From Sphingomonas sp. LY54 (GTDB taxonomy: Bacteria; Pseudomonadota; Alphaproteobacteria; Sphingomonadales; Sphingomonadaceae), in assembly GCF_035594035.1 (NCBI RefSeq), contig NZ_CP141588.1:2129501-2193500 (forward strand): a stretch of 64,000 nucleotides of DNA. The letters run 5' to 3'. Positions 51,476 through 59,752 of this stretch are shown piece by piece. The position numbers and the translations under genes were made by a program. The notes under the pieces were generated by a model that saw only the letters and a list, made by a program, of their open reading frames with translations, did no database searches and had not been told where the DNA came from. The stretch's first letter is position 1. Each line of letters begins with the position of its first letter.

Positions 51476-53305
51476 ATGCCGCAGAGCGAAAATCCACTCG
51501 AGACTTTCCGCCAGGTCCTGACCGGCGCGTCGCGCGCGATCGCGGCCGAGCCCGAGCTCGAGCTCGGCTTCACCGCCGACGTGCCGACCGCATCGGGCAA
51601 GAGCGTCAAGGTGCCGATGCCGGGGCGGACGCTGCCGGAGCGCGAGGTTGCCGAGGCGCGCGGATTCGCCGACGCCGCGGCGCTGAAGCTGCGCCACCAC
51701 GATCCCGTTTTGCACGCCCGCAACGCGCCGGCCGACGACGTCGCCCGCGCCGTATTCTCCGCCGCCGAGCAGGCGCGGGTCGAGGCGCTCGGCGCGCGGG
51801 CGATGGCCGGCGTGCGGGCGAACCTCAATCGCGTCACCGAGATGCGGATGCGCACCGATCCGATCACGCGCGCGCGCAACCGCGAAGAAGTGCCGCTGCA
51901 GACCGCCATCTCGCTGATGGTGCGCGAGCGGCTGACCGGCGAGGCGCCGCCCGAGGCGGCCCGCGCCGGCATCCACCTGGTCTCGGACTGGATCGAGGAG
52001 AAAGCCGGCGCCGATCTCGATGCGCTCGGCCTCGCGCTCGACGACCAGGCGGCGTTCGCCGCGCTCACCACCAAGGTCCTCCAGGATCTCGAACTGGTCG
52101 AGAAGGACCGCCCGCCCGAGCAGGACCCCGACGAGGGCGACGAAGGCGAGGGCGACGACCAGGACGAGGGCGGCGATTCCGAGAGCGATTCGGACGACGA
52201 GGCCGGCGGCGAAGGCGAGGCCGACATCCGCGTCGAGCAGGGCGATTCCGGCGAGGACCAGGACGAGAGCGACTATGCCGAGGACGATCTGTCCGAGGGC
52301 GACGAGGGCATGGGCGAGGAAGGCGAGGAGGGGATGCTCCCCGTCCGCCCGAACCGCCCGCTTTCGGACCTGTCGCCGCATTTCGACTATCGCGTGTTCA
52401 CCGACCGCTTCGACGAGACCGTCGAGGCCGGCGAATTGTGCGACGAAGAGGAACTGGGGCGGCTGCGCTCCTATCTCGACCAGCAGCTCACCCACCTGCA
52501 GGGCGCCGTGACCAAGCTTGCCAACCGGCTCCAGCGGCGGCTGATGGCGCAGCAGAGCCGGAGCTGGGATTTCGACCAGGAGGAAGGCCTGCTCGATGCG
52601 GCGCGGCTGGCGCGCGTGGTCGTCAATCCCGCCCAGTCGCTGAGCTACAAGGTCGAGAAGGAAGCCGATTTCCGCGACACGGTAGTGAGCCTGCTGATCG
52701 ACAATAGCGGGTCCATGCGCGGCAGGCCGATTTCGATCGCGGCGATCAGCGCCGACATCATGGCGCGGACGCTGGAGCGGTGCGGCGTGAAGGTCGAGAT
52801 ACTCGGCTTCACGACGCGCGCGTGGAAGGGCGGGCAATCACGCGAGCGCTGGCTGACCGAAGGCCGGCCGCCGCACCCGGGACGCCTCAACGACCTGCGT
52901 CACATCGTCTACAAGAGGGCGGACGAGCCCTGGCGCCGGGCGCGCAAGAATCTCGGGCTGATGATGCGCGAGGGGCTGCTCAAGGAGAATATCGACGGCG
53001 AGGCCTTGCTGTGGGCGCACCAGCGGCTGGTCAACCGCCCCGAGGAGCGGCGCATCCTGATGGTGATCTCGGACGGCGCGCCGGTCGACGATTCGACGCT
53101 GTCGGTGAACAGCGGCACCTATCTCGAGCGCCACCTGCGCCAGGTGATCGGCTGGATCGAGAGCCGTTCGCCGGTCGAACTGATCGCGATCGGCATCGGC
53201 CACGACGTCACGCGCTACTATCAGAAGGCGGTGACGATCATGGACGCCGAGCAATTGGGCGGCACCATGGTCGAACAGCTCGCGGCCCTGTTCGACGCCG
53301 AATGA
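51476..53305 (+). CDS. cobT: Cobaltochelatase-type VWA subunit CobT
   Basis: 609 residues. The middle (about 215-285) is extremely Asp/Glu-rich ([20 protein letters not shown]), as in known CobT. The C-terminal von Willebrand A domain (about 400-600) has the MIDAS motif [11 protein letters not shown] and a conserved [10 protein letters not shown]. CobT couples CobS ATPase work to the chelatase CobN. It ends at a strong hairpin (53310). It is co-transcribed with cobS. Confidence 0.93.
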   Translation: MPQSENPLETFRQVLTGASRAIAAEPELELGFTADVPTASGKSVKVPMPGRTLPEREVAEARGFADAAALKLRHHDPVLHARNAPADDVARAVFSAAEQARVEALGARAMAGVRANLNRVTEMRMRTDPITRARNREEVPLQTAISLMVRERLTGEAPPEAARAGIHLVSDWIEEKAGADLDALGLALDDQAAFAALTTKVLQDLELVEKDRPPEQDPDEGDEGEGDDQDEGGDSESDSDDEAGGEGEADIRVEQGDSGEDQDESDYAEDDLSEGDEGMGEEGEEGMLPVRPNRPLSDLSPHFDYRVFTDRFDETVEAGELCDEEELGRLRSYLDQQLTHLQGAVTKLANRLQRRLMAQQSRSWDFDQEEGLLDAARLARVVVNPAQSLSYKVEKEADFRDTVVSLLIDNSGSMRGRPISIAAISADIMARTLERCGVKVEILGFTTRAWKGGQSRERWLTEGRPPHPGRLNDLRHIVYKRADEPWRRARKNLGLMMREGLLKENIDGEALLWAHQRLVNRPEERRILMVISDGAPVDDSTLSVNSGTYLERHLRQVIGWIESRSPVELIAIGIGHDVTRYYQKAVTIMDAEQLGGTMVEQLAALFDAE

Positions 53306-53309
53306 AGTA

Positions 53310-53339
53310 GGGCCCGACACTCCGTGGAGTGCCGGGCCC
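53310..53339. terminator. Bidirectional hairpin between cobT and a glycine-zipper gene
   Basis: A 14-bp stem, GGGCCCGACACTCC against GGAGTGCCGGGCCC (one mismatched pair), with a GT loop. It separates the convergent genes; no long T-run, so termination may be partial. Confidence 0.7.
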
Positions 53340-53374
53340 CGCCCTCGTTACGCTACAGGAGGGATTAGGCTCGC

Positions 53375-53809
53375 TCAGCAATCGGCCTTGTCGATCGCGC
53401 GGCCGGCGAGGGCGCCGATCGCGCCGCCGATGATGGCGCCGGTGGTGCCGCTGTCGCGGCGGCCGTAGCGGCTGTTGCCGCCGCGATCGACTTCGCGGCC
53501 GAGCAGGGCGCCGGCGACGCCGCCGACGATGGTGCCGGTCGTGCCCGAGCAGCTGCGGCGGTAGCGGTCGTCATAGCCGCGGCGATTGTAATAGCCGGCA
53601 TTGGAGTTGCGGCCATAATAGCCGTTGTTCCGGTACGAGCGGTTGTTCCCGTAATAGCCGTTGTTCCGGTAGCCGCGGTCGCTGCGATAGCTGCGCTCGT
53701 AGCGGCCCGAATCGTAATAGCCGTCGCGGTTGCGCGCTTCCGCGGCGGCCGGCAACGCGGTCAGCGACGTTGCGGCGACGGCGGCGGCGAGCATGATCTT
53801 CTTAAGCAT
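53375..53809 (-). CDS. Glycine-zipper 2TM-domain outer-surface protein
   Basis: 144 residues. A signal peptide (about 1-24, ending AAAEA) is followed by a Tyr/Arg/Asn/Gly-rich repetitive region (about 25-85; RSDRGYRNNGYYGNNRSYRN) and two glycine-zipper helices (GTIVGGVAGALLG and GAIIGGAIGALAG). Such proteins sit in or near the outer membrane and are often stress-related. The repetitive Tyr/Asn region is unusual and may be disordered or gel-forming. It has no obvious operon partner. Confidence 0.82.
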   Translation of the reverse strand: MLKKIMLAAAVAATSLTALPAAAEARNRDGYYDSGRYERSYRSDRGYRNNGYYGNNRSYRNNGYYGRNSNAGYYNRRGYDDRYRRSCSGTTGTIVGGVAGALLGREVDRGGNSRYGRRDSGTTGAIIGGAIGALAGRAIDKADC

Positions 53810-53955
53810 GACAAATCTCCTTGTTCTACTGGGCGGCGGTCCGCCGAACCGACACTGAAGTCGCCTTGGGCCTTCGTCCTTGGTGCCCCTTATCGGGCGA
53901 TTCGCTTGAGCCCTGTCTGAATGCGGTCGTCAGCCGCGGTTCATCGAGATTAACC

Positions 53956-54993
53956 ATGCGACGCCGCCCTCGCGCGGCTATCAGGGGGGCGATGCGTGCC
54001 CTCCTCGCCCTGATCGCCTGGCCGCTGCTGGCGACCTTTGCGCCGACCAATTTGTTCCGGCCCGCGCCGATCCCGGCCAGGACAACGATCGCGTTCGAGC
54101 CGGTGCCGCTCGACGCCAGCGATCCCGCCCGCCGCCGCATCGGCGACTTCTTCTATCTGGGCGGCTGGGCGATCCGCAGCAACGATCCCCGTTTCGGCGG
54201 GATTTCCTCGATGCATGTGCGGGACGGGGCCGTCATCGCGCTCAGCGACGCCGGGCAGCTCCTCCGCTTCCATGTTCCCCGCACGGGCCGCCAGGGACTT
54301 AGCATCGCCGCGCTGCCCGACGGGCCCGGCACAACCGACCGCAAGAAGGAACGCGATTCGGAGGCGATGACGGTGCACGGCGACCACGCCTGGGTGGCGT
54401 TCGAGCGGCACAATGCGGTCTGGCGCTATCGGCTCGGCGATTGGCGGAGCGATTCGGCGGCCCAGCCGGAGGTGATGCGCGGCTGGCGCTCCAATTCCGG
54501 CGGAGAGGGCCTATTGCGGCTACCGGACGGCCGATTCCTGGTCTTCGCCGAGGCCCGGAAGCAGCCGGACGGCGTCGGCGAAGTGGCCTTGTTCGACGGC
54601 GATCCGGCGGTGGAGGCGACGCCCTCGCGCCGGATCTTCTACCGGCCGCCGGAGGGATACCGCCTCACCGATGCCGCCCTGCTGCCGGACGGGCGGATGC
54701 TGCTGCTCAACCGGCGCTTCACGCCGCTCGAAGGCGTGTCGGCAAAGCTCACCGTCGCCCCGATCGCACCTTGGCAGGAGGGGGCCGTGATCGAGCCGCG
54801 CGAGATCGCCCATTTCCAGGCGCCCGTGACGGTCGACAATCTGGAGGCGCTGAGCGTCAGTCGCGAAGGCGGCCGCACGATCGTCTGGATCGCGTCGGAC
54901 GACAATTTTAGCGGATTGCAGCGGACCTTGCTGCTGAAGCTCGCGCTGGCGCCGGACGCACGAAAAGAAGCCGGGAAAATCCCGGCTCCTTGA
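53956..54993 (+). CDS. Phytase-like esterase family protein, secreted
   Basis: 345 residues. After a basic N-terminus, a hydrophobic signal segment (ALLALIAWPLLATFAPTNLF) precedes a beta-propeller-like domain with repeats such as FGGISSMHVRDGAVIALSDA, SGGEGLLRLPDGRFLVFAEA and LTDAALLPDGRMLLLNRRFT, typical of the esterase-like phytase family. Function is not established for the bacterial subfamily. An ATG at 53992 with GGGGGG close upstream is an alternative start. Its last codons overlap a terminator hairpin (54969-54987). Confidence 0.82.
   Translation: MRRRPRAAIRGAMRALLALIAWPLLATFAPTNLFRPAPIPARTTIAFEPVPLDASDPARRRIGDFFYLGGWAIRSNDPRFGGISSMHVRDGAVIALSDAGQLLRFHVPRTGRQGLSIAALPDGPGTTDRKKERDSEAMTVHGDHAWVAFERHNAVWRYRLGDWRSDSAAQPEVMRGWRSNSGGEGLLRLPDGRFLVFAEARKQPDGVGEVALFDGDPAVEATPSRRIFYRPPEGYRLTDAALLPDGRMLLLNRRFTPLEGVSAKLTVAPIAPWQEGAVIEPREIAHFQAPVTVDNLEALSVSREGGRTIVWIASDDNFSGLQRTLLLKLALAPDARKEAGKIPAP
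54969..54987 (+). terminator. Hairpin overlapping the 3' codons of the phytase-like gene
   Basis: AGCCGGGA, loop AAA, TCCCGGCT, then CCTTGATT. The hairpin lies within the coding sequence, ending six bases before the stop codon's last base, so termination is built into the reading frame. Confidence 0.6.
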
Positions 54994-55010
54994 TTCGTTC
55001 GAGAAAGGAC

Positions 55011-55030
55011 GCTCCCGCAGTTGCGGGAGC
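55011..55030 (-). terminator. Terminator hairpin of rpmB
   Basis: GCTCCCGCA, loop GT, TGCGGGAGC between the phytase-like gene and rpmB, 10 bases from the rpmB stop. On the minus strand it is followed by GTCCTTTC. Confidence 0.6.
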
Positions 55031-55039
55031 GACAGCCGT

Positions 55040-55333
55040 TTAGGCGGCCGCCGTCGCCTGCTTCTTGACGATCTCGCGCTTCAGGCGCTGGACGTTCAGG
55101 CTCAGCTTCTCGTCCGAAGTCTTGGCGAGCCAATTGTCGAGGCCGCCGACATGCTCGACCGAGCGCAGGCCAGCCATCGAGACGCGCAGCTTCACGCCGC
55201 GGCCGAGAGCGTCCGACATCAAGGTGACGTTCTGCAGGTTGGGCAGGAAGGTCCGCTTGGTCTTGTTGTTGGCGTGGGAAACATTGTTACCCACCAGCCG
55301 GCCCTTGCCGGTCAGTTCGCAAATCCGCGACAT
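55040..55333 (-). CDS. rpmB: 50S ribosomal protein bL28
   Basis: 97 residues. The start [20 protein letters not shown] and [20 protein letters not shown] are diagnostic of alphaproteobacterial L28, lacking the zinc cysteines (the C+/C- split). An upstream ATG at 55381 adds an unrelated leader. It is transcribed leftward between two unrelated genes, with a terminator at 55011. Confidence 0.96.
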   Translation of the reverse strand: MSRICELTGKGRLVGNNVSHANNKTKRTFLPNLQNVTLMSDALGRGVKLRVSMAGLRSVEHVGGLDNWLAKTSDEKLSLNVQRLKREIVKKQATAAA

Positions 55334-55521
55334 TTCATCTCGTCCTGGAATGGGGAACATGTCCCCGGAAAGTGGGCGCACCTAACCACGATGACGGCTT
55401 TCGTCAACCGTTTACGCGGTTGGCGTCGGAGGCCGGTCCGGCAGATCGTTGCGCTAGTGCAACCGATTCAGACAAGCTGCGTTGTCCCTCCAACTACACA
55501 GGTTCTGAAGGAGGAATTTCT

Positions 55522-55794
55522 ATGTCTCGCAAGGTTCTCGGATTGCTCGCGGTCGTCGTCGTCATTGTGATCATCCTGTTCGCCACCGGCTTCTGGAGTG
55601 CGGACGTCAAGGAAGGCGCGCTGCCGGACGTCGACGTCACCGCCGAGGGCGGCGAAATGCCCGCGGTCGACGTCGATTCGAAGGAAGTCGTGGTCGGCAC
55701 GACCGAGACCAACATCGAAGTTCCGACCGTCGACACCAAGACCGAAACGGTCGACGTGCCGGTCATCGGCGTCAAGGACAATAACGAGCAGTAA
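55522..55794 (+). CDS. Small membrane-anchored periplasmic protein
   Basis: 90 residues. A single N-terminal membrane helix (LGLLAVVVVIVIILFATGFW, about 6-25) with a short cytoplasmic head is followed by an acidic, repetitive periplasmic region with near-regular VDV/VDVP units (PDVDVTAEGGEMPAVDVDSK, ETVDVPVIGV). The ATG has AAGGAGGA seven bases upstream. It reads into a small Pmp3-like gene 17 bases later. It is unrecognised beyond this; the VDVP repetitions suggest a short beta or disordered spacer. Confidence 0.75.
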   Translation: MSRKVLGLLAVVVVIVIILFATGFWSADVKEGALPDVDVTAEGGEMPAVDVDSKEVVVGTTETNIEVPTVDTKTETVDVPVIGVKDNNEQ

Positions 55795-55811
55795 GGATTG
55801 GAGGCCGCGGG

Positions 55812-55991
55812 GTGACTGTCACGCTCGTCCTCGCGGCCCTCTTCCTGCCGCCGCTGGCGGTCTTCCTGGCCGAAGGCGTTTCCAGAAACTTCTGGATCGC
55901 CTTCGGCCTTACTTGTCTGGGCTATCTGCCCGGCGTCGTTTTCGCCTTCCTGATCCTGCTGAGAAGGCGCCCGCCGGCATCGCCGGCATAG
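55812..55991 (+). CDS. YqaE/Pmp3-family small membrane protein
   Basis: 59 residues from a GTG start. Two membrane helices: LVLAALFLPPLAVFLAEGVS and IAFGLTCLGYLPGVVFAFLI. The LPPLAVFL and LGYLPG motifs are the Pmp3/UPF0057 signature. The family is membrane-potential and stress related in yeast and plants; bacterial members are little studied. It follows the VDVP-repeat gene closely and was found by direct reading because it is very short. Confidence 0.8.
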   Translation: MTVTLVLAALFLPPLAVFLAEGVSRNFWIAFGLTCLGYLPGVVFAFLILLRRRPPASPA

Positions 55992-56023
55992 CGCTCGCCG
56001 CTCCCGGCCGCTAACCGTCGGCC

Positions 56024-56479
56024 ATGGCCTTTCCGCTTCCCGAACCGATGCGCCTCGCGCTCGACGCCGCCCGCAGCGCCGCCGACGATGGCGAAGTGCC
56101 GGTCGGCGCCGTGGTCGTACGCGGGACCGAGATCGTCGCGGTGACGGCCAATGCGATGCGCGCCGGCCATGATCCTACCGCCCATGCCGAGATGGTGGCG
56201 CTGCGCGCGGCGGCGCAGGCGCTCGGCACCTCCCGGCTCGACGAATGCGACCTCTGGGTGACGCTGGAGCCGTGCGCGATGTGCGCCGGCGCGATCGCGC
56301 TGGCGCGAATCGGGCGGCTCTATTTCGCTGCGGCGGATCCCAAGGGAGGGGCGGTGCTGCACGGCCCGCGACTGTTCGCTCAGCCGACCTGCCATCACGC
56401 CCCCGAAATCTACGCCGGCATCGGCGAGGAGCAGGCGGCGGAGATATTGCGCGACTTCTTCCGCGAGCGCCGCGCATAG
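56024..56479 (+). CDS. tadA: tRNA adenosine(34) deaminase TadA
   Basis: 151 residues. Zinc-deaminase motifs: HAEMVALRAAAQAL (His-Ala-Glu, about 54-67) and TLEPCAMCAGAIALARIGRL (Pro-Cys-x-x-Cys, about 81-100). The adenosine-type pocket features are present (the DPKGGA loop). TadA makes inosine at the wobble position of tRNA-Arg(ACG). It is convergent with the OmpA-lipoprotein gene across a perfect hairpin. Confidence 0.93.
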   Translation: MAFPLPEPMRLALDAARSAADDGEVPVGAVVVRGTEIVAVTANAMRAGHDPTAHAEMVALRAAAQALGTSRLDECDLWVTLEPCAMCAGAIALARIGRLYFAAADPKGGAVLHGPRLFAQPTCHHAPEIYAGIGEEQAAEILRDFFRERRA

Positions 56480-56482
56480 AAA

Positions 56483-56510
56483 AGGCGCCGGGGACGTGTC
56501 CCCGGCGCCT
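56483..56510. terminator. Perfect 13-bp hairpin between tadA and the OmpA-type gene
   Basis: AGGCGCCGGGGAC, loop GT, GTCCCCGGCGCCT, followed by GTTT. It is shared by the two converging genes. Confidence 0.85.
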
Positions 56511-56527
56511 GTTTCACGAGCCGTGCG

Positions 56528-57193
56528 TCAGGCAGCTACCGGCACGATCCGGATCTCGACGCGGCGGTTGGCGGAGCGACCCGCCTCGGTGCCGTTGTCG
56601 GCGATCGGACGGCTGGAGCCGAACCCCTGGGTCGCGATGCGCGCCTGATTGACGCCGCGCTGGGCGAGGTAGGACGCGACCGACTGCGCGCGATTCTGCG
56701 ACAGCGGGATATTGATGCCGTCGCCGCCCGACGGGTCGGTGTGGCCGTAGACGTCGATCATCGTCGACGGATAGGAAGCCAGCGTCCGCGCGACATCGTC
56801 CAGGGTCGACTGGAATTGCGGCTGGATCTGGTAGCTGTTGATGGGGAAGGTGATTCCCGCGGGCATGCGCAGGGCGATCTCGTCGCCTTCGCGGATGACG
56901 TCGACGCCGGTGCCGGCCGTCTCGCGGCGCAGTTCCTGCTCCTGCTTGTCCATATAGGCGCCGATCGCGCCGCCGGCGATGCCGCCGATGCCGGCGCCGA
57001 TGATCTTCTCGGTACGATCGCCCTTGCCGCCGATCAGGTCGCCGGCGAGATAGCCGCCGACGACGCCGAGGCCCGCGCCGATCGCGGCGCGGGAGACCCG
57101 GCGCTCGCCGGTATTGGGGTCGGTGACGCAGGCGGTGGTGGCCAGCAACGCGGTTGCTGCGGCCGCCAGCGTGATACGCTTGGATATGGGCAT
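56528..57193 (-). CDS. OmpA-domain lipoprotein with glycine zipper
   Basis: 221 residues. The lipobox (LLATTAC, Cys at 22) marks a lipoprotein. A glycine-zipper region (about 42-80, GLGVVGGYLAGDLIGG, IGAGIGGIAGGAIGAYMDK) precedes the OmpA peptidoglycan-binding domain (about 105-215; IDVYGHTDPSG, SQNRAQSVASYL, NRRVEIRIVP). It tethers the outer membrane to peptidoglycan. The ATG at 57193 has AAGGA six bases upstream; one at 57199 is too close to it. Confidence 0.92.
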   Translation of the reverse strand: MPISKRITLAAAATALLATTACVTDPNTGERRVSRAAIGAGLGVVGGYLAGDLIGGKGDRTEKIIGAGIGGIAGGAIGAYMDKQEQELRRETAGTGVDVIREGDEIALRMPAGITFPINSYQIQPQFQSTLDDVARTLASYPSTMIDVYGHTDPSGGDGINIPLSQNRAQSVASYLAQRGVNQARIATQGFGSSRPIADNGTEAGRSANRRVEIRIVPVAA

Positions 57194-57335
57194 ACTCATT
57201 CCTTTCCCTGTGAAGGGGACATGTTGAACGCAGGTCCAACCGCCACCGGGCGGGCTTGTTCCTCCGGCGCGGACGCCGCCGTCACGAACCAGTTGTCGTT
57301 GCCGGAGGTTCACGGCTAAAGAGGGCGGGCAGACC

Positions 57336-58655
57336 ATGTCGCCCGCACATCCCCCCCTATCGCCATTCCCGTGGTTTGACGTTGTCGTCATCCTGCTTCT
57401 CATCGCGCTCAACGGCGTCTTCGCCATGTCCGAGCTGGCGATCGTATCGGCACGGGAGGCGCGGCTGAAGGCGATGGCCAAGGCCGGCCGGCGCGGCGCC
57501 CGCATCGCGCTCGATCTCGCCGCCGATCCCGGCCGCTTCCTGTCGACCGTCCAGATCGGAATCACCCTTATCGGCATTCTGGCCGGCGCCTATTCGGGCG
57601 CCAGCCTCGGCGGGCCCGTCGCGGAGCGGCTGATGCCGTTCGGCGTCGAAAAGGAGCTGGCGGGGACGCTCGGCTTCACCATCGTGATCGCGCTCACCAC
57701 CTACGCCTCTTTGATCATCGGCGAGCTGGTGCCCAAGCAGTTCGCCCTGCGCGCGCCGGAGCCGATCGCCGTCTTCATGGCGCCGATCATGCTGTGGATG
57801 GCCAAGGTCACCGCCCCGTTCGTGTGGCTGCTCGACCGGTCGAGCGCGCTCGTCTTCCGTATCCTCGGCATGCAGCGCGAATCGGACAGCAAGGTCACTG
57901 CCGAGGAACTTCACCTCGTCGTCGCCGAGGCGACCCATGCCGGCGTGCTCGAGGAGAATGAGCGGGCGATCATCTCCGGCGTGGTGCGCCTCGCCGACCG
58001 TCCGACCCGCGAGGTAATGACGCCGCGCACCGACGTCGACTGGATCGATGTCGACGCCAGCCCGCAGGATATACGGGCGTTCCTGATCGAAACGCCGCAC
58101 AGCCGCTTCCCGGTGGCCGAAGGATCGGTCGACCGGCTACTGGGCGTGGTGCAATTGCGCGACATCGTCGCCTCGCAGATCGAGGGCGAGCCGCTCAACC
58201 TGCGCGGACTGGTGCGCGAGGCGCCGGTGGTGCCCGACCAGATGGACGCGATGGACGCGCTCGCCGTGTTGCGCTCGGCCGAAGTGCCGGTCGCCTTCGT
58301 CCACGACGAATATGGCCATTTCGACGGAATCCTCACGCCCGCCGACCTGCTCGCCGCTCTGGCCGGGGTGTTCGCGTCCGACCGCGGCGACGACCGCGAT
58401 CCGCCGCTGGTCGAGCGCGAGGACGGGAGTTGGCTGATTTCCGGCTCGCTGTCCGCCGATGGCATGGCCGACGCGCTGGGTTTCGGCCTGCCCGACGACC
58501 GCGACTATGCGACCGCGGCCGGCTTTGCCTTGTCAGTGCTCAAGCATTTGCCGGAGACGGGAGAGGCGTTCCGCTTCGCCGGCTGGCGCTTCGAGATCGT
58601 CGACATGGACGGCCACAAGATCGACAAGTTGCTCGCCACCCACATGCGCGGCTGA
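57336..58655 (+). CDS. CorC/CNNM-family membrane transporter or hemolysin-like protein
   Basis: 439 residues. DUF21/CNNM membrane domain (about 1-190; MSELAIVSAREARL, LIIGELVPKQFALRAPEPI), paired CBS domains (about 205-330; REVMTPRTDVDWID, FVHDEYGHFDGILTPADLLA) and a C-terminal CorC domain (about 345-435; EDGSWLISGSLSADGMADAL). The family is linked to Mg2+/Co2+ efflux; the hemolysin name is historical. It diverges from the OmpA-type gene. Confidence 0.93.
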   Translation: MSPAHPPLSPFPWFDVVVILLLIALNGVFAMSELAIVSAREARLKAMAKAGRRGARIALDLAADPGRFLSTVQIGITLIGILAGAYSGASLGGPVAERLMPFGVEKELAGTLGFTIVIALTTYASLIIGELVPKQFALRAPEPIAVFMAPIMLWMAKVTAPFVWLLDRSSALVFRILGMQRESDSKVTAEELHLVVAEATHAGVLEENERAIISGVVRLADRPTREVMTPRTDVDWIDVDASPQDIRAFLIETPHSRFPVAEGSVDRLLGVVQLRDIVASQIEGEPLNLRGLVREAPVVPDQMDAMDALAVLRSAEVPVAFVHDEYGHFDGILTPADLLAALAGVFASDRGDDRDPPLVEREDGSWLISGSLSADGMADALGFGLPDDRDYATAAGFALSVLKHLPETGEAFRFAGWRFEIVDMDGHKIDKLLATHMRG

Positions 58656-58674
58656 CGCGCCGGCCGCCGGCGCC

Positions 58675-59238
58675 TCAGCCGCCGAGGGCGCCGAAGCGGG
58701 CTTCGAAGCCGTCGCGGTCGTCGCGGGCGAGGTAGAAGGCCTGTTCGACGACGCGGTCGCGGGTCAGGCGGCCCTTGAAGGGCCCGAGCTTGTCCTCGAG
58801 GATCGCGACCTCATTCTCGGTCAAGGCGGCGAGCTGCTCGAAACGGATGATGCCGTTCTCGTTGAGGCGCGCGGCGAGCTTCGGGCCGACGCCCTTCAGC
58901 ATCTGGAGGTTGTCGGGCGGGCCCTCGGCGCCGGGCAGTTCCGAATGGACCTCTGCGCCGATGATCTGGCCGGCGACGTCCGCGGTTGCGGCCGCTGCCG
59001 AATCGGCGAGGCCGTGGCCTTCACGCGCCTGGCGCGCTGCAGCAGGGGCGGGGGCTGGCGCTGGTACGGGTGCGGCGGGTCGGACATAGGGGCGCTCGAG
59101 CGGCGCGGCGGGATCGGCTTCCCGGCTGAGGCGCGGCGTCCCGGCGGAGCGGCGCGAGAAGGCCCACCAGGCGATCGCCAGGCCGATTACCAAAGCGATG
59201 ATGATGGGGATCAGATAGGCTTCGATCACAGTCGTCAT
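58675..59238 (-). CDS. Membrane-anchored helix-hairpin-helix protein
   Basis: 187 residues. A single N-terminal membrane helix (YLIPIIIALVIGLAIAWWAF, about 8-27) is followed by a Pro/Ala-rich linker (about 48-70) and a C-terminal HhH domain (LKGVGPKLAARLNENGIIRF, about 113-132; then QLAALTENEVAILEDKLGPF). The combination resembles alphaproteobacterial proteins with a flap-endonuclease-1-like 5'-nuclease-type HhH region, but no nuclease residues are visible. The role is unknown; DNA or protein binding at the membrane is possible. It is followed by another small membrane gene on the same strand. Confidence 0.8.
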   Translation of the reverse strand: MTTVIEAYLIPIIIALVIGLAIAWWAFSRRSAGTPRLSREADPAAPLERPYVRPAAPVPAPAPAPAAARQAREGHGLADSAAAATADVAGQIIGAEVHSELPGAEGPPDNLQMLKGVGPKLAARLNENGIIRFEQLAALTENEVAILEDKLGPFKGRLTRDRVVEQAFYLARDDRDGFEARFGALGG

Positions 59239-59254
59239 GATGAGTGTCGTTCCT

Positions 59255-59680
59255 TCACAGATAGCCTTCGCGCTTCGGGCGCCCGAACAGCAGGCGACCG
59301 AGCGCGAGCCCGATAAGATAAGCGAGCAGGATGAAAGCGAGCGCCTCCGCGAGCAGCGGTATTGCGGTCTCGGCCTGGCCGGTGTCCGCCCAGCGGATCG
59401 AGGAGATGCCCTCGATCGCGTCGACGCGGTCGTTGAGGCCGGGGAATTCGCCCATGCCTTCGCGCTGGAAGGCGTTGGCGGGGCCGGAGAGGGTCGCGGC
59501 GCGCGTCAGCGGGTCGTGGCCGAGCCGCGCCTGGACGCCCGGCACTTCGGCGACCGCCTGCTGCGCCTGCGCTTCCAGCGCGCCCACGAACGCTTCGCCC
59601 TGGCCGAGCGGACCGTGATAGGCCCAGCCCATCAGCATCACCGCAACAAAACCGATCAGAATCTTAACCGCGGGCGACAT
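59255..59680 (-). CDS. Two-TM hypothetical protein
   Basis: 141 residues. An N-terminal membrane helix (VKILIGFVAVMLMGWAYHGP, about 5-24) and a C-terminal one (AEALAFILLAYLIGLALGRL) flank an about 80-residue periplasmic domain with BON-like character (EAFVGALEAQAQQAVAEVPG and onwards). No family is recognised. It precedes the HhH gene by 16 bases on the same strand, so the two may be co-transcribed. Confidence 0.72.
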   Translation of the reverse strand: MSPAVKILIGFVAVMLMGWAYHGPLGQGEAFVGALEAQAQQAVAEVPGVQARLGHDPLTRAATLSGPANAFQREGMGEFPGLNDRVDAIEGISSIRWADTGQAETAIPLLAEALAFILLAYLIGLALGRLLFGRPKREGYL

Positions 59681-59752
59681 GTCCCAACTCCCCTGTCCAT
59701 CAGCATGAACAATGTTTCGTGCCCGTAAAATATCCCGTTCGGCGCCGTGCGG

